This document shows, piece by piece, positions 14,116 through 18,655 of a stretch of DNA of 18,655 bases (position 1 is its first letter; every line of letters starts with the position of its first letter). Both the position numbers and the translations under genes were made by a program. The notes beneath the pieces were generated by a model that had not been told where the DNA came from, searched no databases, and saw only the letters and a program-made list of their open reading frames with translations. Source of the stretch: UMGS1002 sp050309735 (lineage in GTDB: Bacteria; Bacillota; Clostridia; Oscillospirales; CAG-272); contig JBNRMS010000032.1 of the NCBI GenBank assembly GCA_050309735.1, forward strand, positions 1-18,655, written 5' to 3'.

Positions 14116-14179
14116 GTGTTCACCCCTACACACGGAACAAACGGGAAAAGGGAAGGGTGTTCACCCCACAAACGGGAAC
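14116..14179. repeat. Right copies of the 23-nt repeat bracketing the Rhs island
   Basis: 14157-14179 matches 8563-8585 at 21 of 23 positions, and a looser copy begins at 14116 (GTGTTCACCCCTACACACGG). Each includes a small GGGGTG-TT-CACCCC type hairpin. Nothing coding is seen from 14018 to here. Confidence 0.65.
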
Positions 14180-14224
14180 GAGGCTACCAGGTGCATTTTG
14201 TATCAAACTCGTGCCCTTCGCCAT

Positions 14225-14253
14225 AAAAAACCAGACTGATGTCTGGTTTTTTT
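14225..14253. terminator. Bidirectional terminator at the right edge of the island
   Basis: AAAAAACCAGAC (14225-14236) and GTCTGGTTTTTT (14241-14252) form a perfect 12-bp stem with a TGAT loop; A and T runs flank the GC part on both sides. Confidence 0.85.
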
Positions 14254-14292
14254 GATGATGTGGACTGGCACAGAGAGAAGTGACACTTTTTT

Positions 14293-14453
14293 CGATGCCA
14301 ACAGCCATTGTCGGAGCTCTGGCCGAGGACAAAATTATCACGCCCGGCTCCTGCTCGCTTGTGCAGCCTTGTTATAAGCGGGGAAGGAAAACAATGTGCC
14401 TGTCATTGACGCAAGTCATATAGATATCATAAGCGATAAGCGCTCAAGAGGAT
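14293..14453 (+). pseudogene. Possible decayed coding remnant
   Basis: From about 14295 the plus strand reads PTAIVGALAEDKIITPGSCS, then after a frame change near 14370 it reads ENNVPVIDASHIDIISDKRS and RG before a TGA (14451-14453). Both stretches have protein-like composition and would join by a single shift, but I recognise no family and there is no start. It may be chance. Confidence 0.25.
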
Positions 14454-14517
14454 GAAGAAATAATTTGACAAGCCGCATTTTCACCTGCTTTGGCTTGAGT
14501 GCCAGCGAGATACGATA

Positions 14518-14564
14518 AACACCCGGATGTCAGCTTGACGGCGCTGTTATCCGGGCGTTTTAAT
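14518..14564 (+). terminator. Terminator hairpin
   Basis: AACACCCGGAT (14518-14528) pairs with ATCCGGGCGTT (14549-14559, one G-U pair), with a second small CAGC/GCTG stem inside; TTTTAATT follows on the plus strand. It could also be the downstream hairpin of the minus-strand gene at 14619-14843. Confidence 0.6.
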
Positions 14565-14618
14565 TGAGACGGGATTATGTAGGGTGAAAAATAATTATAT
14601 GTGTTCAGATATGCCGGG

Positions 14619-14843
14619 TTACTGCCAATAGTTGTTGGCGGCGGCCACTGTTTGAAAGTTTGTGGCGACCACCTGAGAGACAAATATCAGGCTGTTGGCA
14701 TTGTTTGCGTACACAGGGCGCAGTCTTTTTCTCACCTTCTCGGAGGGCTGCGTGTATTTTACAGCCATTTGAGATAGTGTGATTGCAAGCTCAAAACCCT
14801 CCTCGGGCGTGTTGGTTATTAAACTGTTGAGCCATGTTCCCAT
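14619..14843 (-). CDS. Small protein of unknown function (74 residues)
   Basis: The ATG at 14841-14843 has a strong AAAGGAG site 8 nt upstream, the main reason to call this gene. The frame is open for another 46 codons upstream, including a hydrophobic stretch (LIKGVLIYIVISSLALIYYI), but that part overlaps a hairpin-tail element and has no ribosome site, so I prefer the short start; a 120-residue membrane form cannot be excluded. The short protein (GTWLNSLITNTPEEGFELAI, then TLSQMAVKYTQPSEKVRKR and NSLIFVSQVVATNFQTVAAA) has no recognised family and no signal peptide. Several Gln/Asn/Ser-rich helices are likely. Confidence 0.55.
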   Translation of the reverse strand: MGTWLNSLITNTPEEGFELAITLSQMAVKYTQPSEKVRKRLRPVYANNANSLIFVSQVVATNFQTVAAANNYWQ

Positions 14844-14912
14844 TTTTGGTCTCCTTTTTATGTATTTAATATAGTATATGAGCGCAAGGGAAGAAATGAC
14901 GATATAAATAAG

Positions 14913-14957
14913 AACGCCCTTAATCAGCTTTTGCGAAAAGCTAATTGAGGACGTTTT
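14913..14957 (+). terminator. Terminator-like hairpin upstream of the small gene
   Basis: AACGCCCTTAATCAGCTTTT (14913-14932) pairs imperfectly with the stretch up to 14954 around GCG; the inner AGCTTTT/AAAAGCT stem is perfect and TTTTT follows on the plus strand. No plus-strand gene ends here. Confidence 0.5.
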
Positions 14958-14991
14958 TCTGATATGTTTTGATATATTCAATAGAAATAAT

Positions 14992-15099
14992 AAATGATGA
15001 ATGATTTGCTTGCGCTGATGATAAATTATAAATACAAAGGATACCGTCTGCGCTCCCTGTAAATTTTATTTATCATTCGCAACTTATCATTCATCATTT
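14992..15099. repeat. Imperfect long inverted repeat
   Basis: AAATGATGAATGAT (14992-15005) is perfectly inverted at 15086-15099, and the similarity continues inward (GATAAATTATAAAT against AAATTTTATTTATC) with gaps. The centre is unrelated. The shape is that of a small non-autonomous palindromic element; no coding is seen. Confidence 0.55.
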
Positions 15100-15146
15100 T
15101 TCGTTGCCGCGCACAACGGCACTGGCTGGACAAATGCCGAGCGCCA

Positions 15147-15280
15147 CCCGATTTTCGGGGGGCGGGCACTGCCCGCTGGTGGAGCAAGAAGCGCATTGTA
15201 CGAACTCTCCCGTCGTGTGACGAGCATCGGACTCGCGCAAGCACTCCCCGGTTTTTGGGAGCGGCAACTTGCCGCTGGTG
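15147..15280 (-). repeat. Two copies of a hairpin-pair repeat behind tRNA-Met
   Basis: On the minus strand, CCACCAGCGGCAAGTTGCCG (up to 15280) and CCACCAGCGGGCAGTGCCCG (up to about 15183) each start with the tRNA-like CCACCA. Each contains a perfect 7-bp hairpin (15261-15275 and 15162-15176), then a second GC stem with an AAAA-type loop (15244-15261 and 15147-15159). The repeat unit is about 37 nt and the copies are about 97 nt apart. 15100-15146 and 15184-15243 show no gene. Confidence 0.6.
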
Positions 15281-15352
15281 GGCCATCAGGGACTCGAACC
15301 CCGGACCGACCGGTTATGAGCCGGTAGCTCTAACCAACTGAGCTAATGGCCC
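15276..15352 (-). tRNA. tRNA-Met, elongator type (anticodon CAT)
   Basis: On the minus strand acceptor GGGCCAT (15346-15352) pairs with ATGGCCC (15280-15286), then A and an encoded CCA (15276-15278). D arm TTAGCTCAGTTGGTTAGAGC, anticodon loop CTCATAA (CAT), T arm GGGGTTCGAGTCCC. The fully paired first acceptor base pair argues against the initiator tRNA; a tRNA-Ile2 with modified CAT cannot be excluded by eye. Confidence 0.93.
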
Positions 15353-15370
15353 CGATTTGGTGACTTTCAT

Positions 15371-15399
15371 ATTATAACGCCTAATTTCATATTTGTCAA
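15371..15399 (-). promoter_or_regulatory. Promoter of tRNA-Met
   Basis: On the minus strand TTGACA (15394-15399), 17 nt, TATAAT (15371-15376), about 18 nt before the tRNA 5' end. Confidence 0.85.
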
Positions 15400-15542
15400 G
15401 GCTTTTTGCAAAAAAATCATGCCACGTACCCCCCCCGACGGCTAATATTCCGCTCTCTGTTATATAACTTTATAAATAAAACGCTTAAGCGCCATCCAAA
15501 ACAGTGCGAACAGACAAAAACACGGTAAAGTTGCGAAAACCC

Positions 15543-15571
15543 TTGCAAATGATGGCGGGGTGTTATATAAT
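15543..15571 (+). promoter_or_regulatory. Promoter of the IMP dehydrogenase operon
   Basis: TTGCAA (15543-15548), 17 nt, TATAAT (15566-15571). The leader is about 40 nt, too short for a purine riboswitch; no such aptamer is seen. Confidence 0.75.
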
Positions 15572-15618
15572 ATTTCAAATACACATATCACTAAAATAAA
15601 TTTTTATGGAGGAACATG

Positions 15619-17124
15619 ATGGCTTATTATTACAAGGAACCGTCCCACACCTTCAGTGAATATCTTCTGATCCCCGGGTATTCCTCAAAAGAGTGCATCC
15701 CGTCGAATGTTTCGCTGCGCACCCCGCTGACCAAGTTTAAGAAGGGCGAGGAAGCCCCTATCAGCCTCAATATCCCGCTGGTGTCGGCGATTATGCAGTC
15801 GGTTTCAGATGATAAACTGGCTGTGGCACTCGCTCGCGAGGGCGGGTTGTCGTTTATTTACGGCTCGCAGTCTATTGAGGATGAGGCGGCGATGGTGGCA
15901 AGGGTTAAGGGATATAAGGCCGGATTTGTGGTTAGCGACTCGAATCTGCGCCCTGAGGACACGCTCGCCGACGTGATAGAACTTGTCAATAGAAACGGAC
16001 ACAACACAATCGCTATAACCGACGACGGCAGCTCGCACGGTCTTCTGCTCGGCATTGTCACCAGTCGTGATTACCGGGTCAGCCGGATGGATCCCTCGGT
16101 TAAGATTAAGGATTTTATGACCCCGCGCGAAAAGCTGATCACCGCGCCCGACACGACGACGCTCAAGGAAGCAAATGATATTATCTGGGAACATAAACTG
16201 AATCAGCTCCCGATAATCGACGCCAAGGACAGGCTTCTCTATCTCGTCTTCCGCAAGGACTATTCGCAGCACAAGGAAAACCCTCAGGAAATGCTTGATT
16301 CTAAAAAGCGCTATATGGTCGGCGCCGGAATCAATACGCTCGACTATGAAAAGCGCATCCCGGCTCTTGTTAAGGCGGGTGCCGACGTTCTCTGCATTGA
16401 CTCCTCTGAGGGCTATACCTACTGGCAGGAACAAACACTGAAATTCATTCGCGACAACTACGGTGATAGCGTAAAGGTTGGCGCCGGAAATGTGGTCGAC
16501 CGCGACGGATTTCTCTTTCTTGCCCGCGCAGGTGCCGATTTTGTCAAGGTCGGCATCGGGGGCGGCTCTATCTGCATCACGCGCGAGCAGAAGGGAATAG
16601 GGCGCGGACAGGCCACCGCCGTTATAGAAGTTGCCGCCGCGCGCGACGAATACTACCGCGAGACCGGGATTTATGTTCCGATCTGCTCGGATGGCGGAAT
16701 AGTCCACGACTACCACATCACACTTGCGCTTGCGATGGGAGCTGATTTTGTCATGCTCGGTCGCTATTTCGCGCGCTTTGACGAGAGCCCGACCAATAAG
16801 CTGCTTGTCAACGGCACATACGTTAAGGAATACTGGGGCGAGGGCTCAAATCGCGCCCGGAATTGGCAGAGATACGACATGGGCGGCAAGAACAATCTTG
16901 CCTTCGAGGAGGGGGTTGACTCCTATGTCGTCTATGCGGGTTCGCTTCGAGATAATGTTGCCAAGAGCCTGCATAAGATAAAGTCAACCATGTGTAACTG
17001 CGGAGTTATGAGCATTCCCGACCTGCAAGAGAATGCGAGACTGACGCTTGTATCGGCGACGAGTATCGTTGAGGGCGGGTATCACGACGTTATTCTCAAG
17101 TCTACGAGCGGGAATATGAGATAA
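15619..17124 (+). CDS. guaB: IMP dehydrogenase, divergent subgroup
   Basis: Of two consecutive ATGs (15616 and 15619) I choose the second, because GGAGG then lies 6 nt upstream instead of 3; the protein has 501 or 502 residues. It oxidises IMP to XMP with NAD, the committed step of GMP synthesis. The TIM barrel is split by two CBS domains (about 105-215; GHNTIAITDDGSSHGLLLGI and HKLNQLPIIDAKDRLLYLVF). Catalytic Cys320 lies in VKVGIGGGSICITREQKGIG; downstream are CSDGGIVHDYHI, ADFVMLGRYFA and the flap. The Cys loop reads GGGSICITRE instead of the usual GPGSICTTR, and the flap region is unlike that of E. coli GuaB, so this is a less-studied IMPDH branch; GMP reductase is a less likely alternative because CBS domains are present. 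Confidence 0.88.
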   Translation: MAYYYKEPSHTFSEYLLIPGYSSKECIPSNVSLRTPLTKFKKGEEAPISLNIPLVSAIMQSVSDDKLAVALAREGGLSFIYGSQSIEDEAAMVARVKGYKAGFVVSDSNLRPEDTLADVIELVNRNGHNTIAITDDGSSHGLLLGIVTSRDYRVSRMDPSVKIKDFMTPREKLITAPDTTTLKEANDIIWEHKLNQLPIIDAKDRLLYLVFRKDYSQHKENPQEMLDSKKRYMVGAGINTLDYEKRIPALVKAGADVLCIDSSEGYTYWQEQTLKFIRDNYGDSVKVGAGNVVDRDGFLFLARAGADFVKVGIGGGSICITREQKGIGRGQATAVIEVAAARDEYYRETGIYVPICSDGGIVHDYHITLALAMGADFVMLGRYFARFDESPTNKLLVNGTYVKEYWGEGSNRARNWQRYDMGGKNNLAFEEGVDSYVVYAGSLRDNVAKSLHKIKSTMCNCGVMSIPDLQENARLTLVSATSIVEGGYHDVILKSTSGNMR

Positions 17125-17139
17125 GGGGATAAAATTAAT

Positions 17140-18291
17140 ATGACACACAAAAAATGGGTAGCCGGTTGGGGTGCTTCAATTTCATGCGCGGCTCAGAATC
17201 ATGCTGATTATTTCAAAGATCAAACTTTCCGTTACGTTATCTTTCCGACGATGGACGCTTCGGCGCTCCGGCTGCATTTTTCCAATCAGTACGGCAGCGA
17301 GAACGTTACAATAACCAAGGTTTTTGTAGCGAGACGAACCGCGGGCGAGTTTGTCGACCCCGCGACAAACGCACAGGTGACCTTCTCGGGCGGGTCGAGC
17401 GTGACCATGCTCCCGGGCGGCACGGCCGTCAGCGACGAGATAACATTCCCGGTTGAGGCCGGATGTGAGTTTGCGGTCAGCATCTACTTTGCCGATTACA
17501 CGCAAATGATGACCGGCCACTCGAACAACGGTGAATACATCAAAAAATACTACGGCAAGGGCGACTGGGCGGCACAGGCCGGAGTGCCGCTCGAGGAATA
17601 CGGAGAGAACGGCCCCTATGTCTTTCTCCACACAATTGATTTTCTGACAGGTGACGATTGCGCGGCGATTATCGCCTTTGGCGACTCGATTACGGCGCAG
17701 CCCTGGCCTGATTGCCTCGCGCGCAAAATTTACAATCTCGGAATACGCAACCGCGCGATAATCAGGAAGGGAATAGGCGGCAGCCGCGTTTTGCGCGAAT
17801 ATAAATATAGGATAAAAAAACACTGGGGCGAGGCCGGGGTTAGGCGCTTTGAGCGAGATATATCTCAGGCAGGAGCCGACAGGGTCTTTGTTCTGCATGG
17901 GATAAACGACTTGATACACCCCGGCGCGGGAAATCGTTTGTGTCCGATGAGCGAATTGCCGAGTGCCGAGGAGTTGATTGAGCAAGGATATAAAAAATAC
18001 ATAGAAATCGCGCGTCGCCGCGGCATGAAAATATATCTTGCTACGATTTTGCCCTGCCCGCGCTGCATGAAGGGCGACGGCGTCCGCGAGGCGACCCGCT
18101 CTGCCGTGAACGACTGGATTCGCTCGACCGACCTTATCGATGGCGTGATTGATTTCGAGGCCGCTGTGTGGGACGTGACCGACCACAAACGAATAAAAGC
18201 CGAGTACGACAGCGGCGACCAGCTCCACCCAAGCCTTGCTGGAGCGGCTCGCATGGCAGACTCGGTGCCTCTTGAATTTGTGACCGACTGA
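17140..18291 (+). CDS. SGNH/GDSL-family esterase
   Basis: A 383-residue protein with no signal peptide. The N-terminal 165 residues form a beta-rich domain (SALRLHFSNQYGSENVTITK) as found in two-domain carbohydrate esterases. The C-terminal SGNH hydrolase has all four blocks: AFGDSIT (Ser183), GIGGSR (211-216), VLHGINDL (Asn256) and SGDQLHPS (Asp360, His363). The family removes acyl groups, often acetyl, from sugars or lipids; the substrate is not known. AAGGGG lies 11 nt before the ATG at 17140, overlapping the end of guaB, and the 15-nt gap indicates co-transcription. No functional link to IMP dehydrogenase is evident. The absence of a signal peptide suggests a cytoplasmic deacetylase acting on imported oligosaccharides, which is inference. 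Confidence 0.88.
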   Translation: MTHKKWVAGWGASISCAAQNHADYFKDQTFRYVIFPTMDASALRLHFSNQYGSENVTITKVFVARRTAGEFVDPATNAQVTFSGGSSVTMLPGGTAVSDEITFPVEAGCEFAVSIYFADYTQMMTGHSNNGEYIKKYYGKGDWAAQAGVPLEEYGENGPYVFLHTIDFLTGDDCAAIIAFGDSITAQPWPDCLARKIYNLGIRNRAIIRKGIGGSRVLREYKYRIKKHWGEAGVRRFERDISQAGADRVFVLHGINDLIHPGAGNRLCPMSELPSAEELIEQGYKKYIEIARRRGMKIYLATILPCPRCMKGDGVREATRSAVNDWIRSTDLIDGVIDFEAAVWDVTDHKRIKAEYDSGDQLHPSLAGAARMADSVPLEFVTD

Positions 18292-18312
18292 TACTCTGAT
18301 ATTATAAAGATA

Positions 18313-18342
18313 CGGGGGGCTTTTTACAAAAAAGTTCCCCCA
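18313..18342 (+). terminator. Probable terminator of the guaB operon
   Basis: GGGGGGCTTTTT pairs with AAAAAGTTCCCC(C) including G-U pairs (about 18314-18341). The T run is on the 5' arm and not behind the hairpin, so it is not a textbook terminator. Confidence 0.45.
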
Positions 18343-18397
18343 AATTGAAAACCGCAAGAAAATAGTGAAAAGATGATAAAGATATTTGAAAAAACCC

Positions 18398-18426
18398 TTG
18401 ACAACAAGGAATAAGTGTGGTATTAT
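18398..18426 (+). promoter_or_regulatory. rRNA-type promoter P1
   Basis: TTGACA (18398-18403), 17 nt, TATTAT (18421-18426), preceded by an A-rich stretch that could serve as an UP element. Confidence 0.8.
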
Positions 18427-18520
18427 ATAAAGGCTGTCGCAAAAAAGCGGTAGGTCGAAGCAGCCGATGTTTTGTGAGAACTTTGAAGAAAACTGTAAAA
18501 AAATATTTTTCAAAAAGCCC

Positions 18521-18549
18521 TTGACAATGACAAAATGCTGTGGTAGAAT
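18521..18549 (+). promoter_or_regulatory. rRNA-type promoter P2
   Basis: TTGACA (18521-18526), 17 nt, TAGAAT (18544-18549), again behind an A/T-rich stretch (AAAAAAATATTTTTCAAAAA). The two promoters lie 123 bp apart and both end in CCCTTGACA. Confidence 0.85.
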
Positions 18550-18655
18550 AATCGGGCTGCCTGAAAACCGGCGGTGAAATCGGTCATTGAAAATTGAACA
18601 ACACACATAGCGGAGAAATCCGCTGTGGCGAGACAAAGTACAAAGTAAGTAAGTA
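18550..18655 (+). promoter_or_regulatory. Probable rRNA operon leader, 16S gene beyond the window
   Basis: After P2 the sequence has no open frame. It contains TTGAAAATTGAACAACACAC (18587-18606), like the conserved element before and between rRNA genes in Firmicutes, then a small hairpin AGCGGA/TCCGCT (18609-18624). Tandem strong promoters plus this element suggest that a 16S rRNA begins shortly after 18655; no 16S sequence is present in the window. Confidence 0.65.

Noticed and set aside
14018..14220. Repeats resembling a CRISPR array near 14.1 kb
   Set aside because: Only two or three loosely similar units with uneven spacing and no cas genes; treated as interspersed palindromic repeats.
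15026..15286. 86-codon minus-strand frame ending in tRNA-Met
   Set aside because: It overlaps the tRNA 3' end and the hairpin repeats; no ribosome site and repeat-derived composition.
15420..15600. Possible purine riboswitch before guaB
   Set aside because: The promoter at 15543-15571 leaves only about 40 nt of leader and no aptamer core is visible.
17182..18636. 484-codon minus-strand frame opposite the SGNH esterase
   Set aside because: Antisense shadow; the plus-strand gene has all four SGNH motifs and this frame runs into the rRNA promoter region.

Overview
The window looks like chromosomal DNA of a low-to-mid GC Gram-positive bacterium of the class Clostridia; the family cannot be fixed from the sequence. 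Support comes from the rpsF-ssb-rpsR operon, a T-box leader, many TTGACA-(16 to 18)-TATAAT promoters, strong AGGAGG-type ribosome sites, Rho-independent terminators, CCA-encoding tRNA genes and lipobox lipoproteins.

Layout. 1-290 (minus): 5' end of a PgeF/YfiH laccase-domain gene. 448-1152 (minus): two-helix membrane protein. 1352-3628 (minus): one chain carrying an XRE helix-turn-helix, a cupin and a medium-chain-type acyl-CoA synthetase, behind a complete T-box leader (about 3666-3935) with its own promoter. 4024-4959 (minus): membrane-anchored ComEC-like metallo-beta-lactamase-fold protein, divergent from rpsF-ssb-rpsR (5180-6446, plus). 6600-6905 and 7178-7861 (minus): two lipoproteins. 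8158-8320 (plus): tRNA-Thr and tRNA-Tyr with promoter and strong terminator.

From about 8.4 to 14.6 kb lies an accessory island. It holds three N-terminally truncated Rhs/YD-repeat fragments in tandem, all sharing the same 3' core. Fragment 1 carries a lipase-like C-terminal domain (GHSKGG) and is followed, with a 1-nt overlap, by an ankyrin-repeat lipoprotein. Fragment 2 carries an HEXXH metallopeptidase-like domain and is followed 8 nt later by another lipoprotein. Fragment 3 stops at the conserved ARYYNPA motif, where the variable tip should begin. None has a credible start or ribosome site. This is the layout of an orphan Rhs-CT/immunity cassette store next to an absent full-length wall-associated Rhs gene. 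The island abuts a relic of an FtsX-type ABC permease and is bracketed by copies of a 23-nt repeat.

14.6-15.4 kb (minus): a small unknown gene, a repeat-rich spacer and an elongator tRNA-Met. 15619-17124 (plus): divergent-type IMP dehydrogenase, followed by an SGNH/GDSL esterase. The last 360 bases carry two tandem strong promoters and a leader that look like the upstream region of an rRNA operon, whose 16S gene would start just past the window.

The two most interesting items are the T-box-controlled HTH-cupin-acyl-CoA synthetase fusion (specifier best read as Ile, suggesting activation of a branched short-chain acid for isoleucine synthesis) and the orphan Rhs toxin/immunity array.
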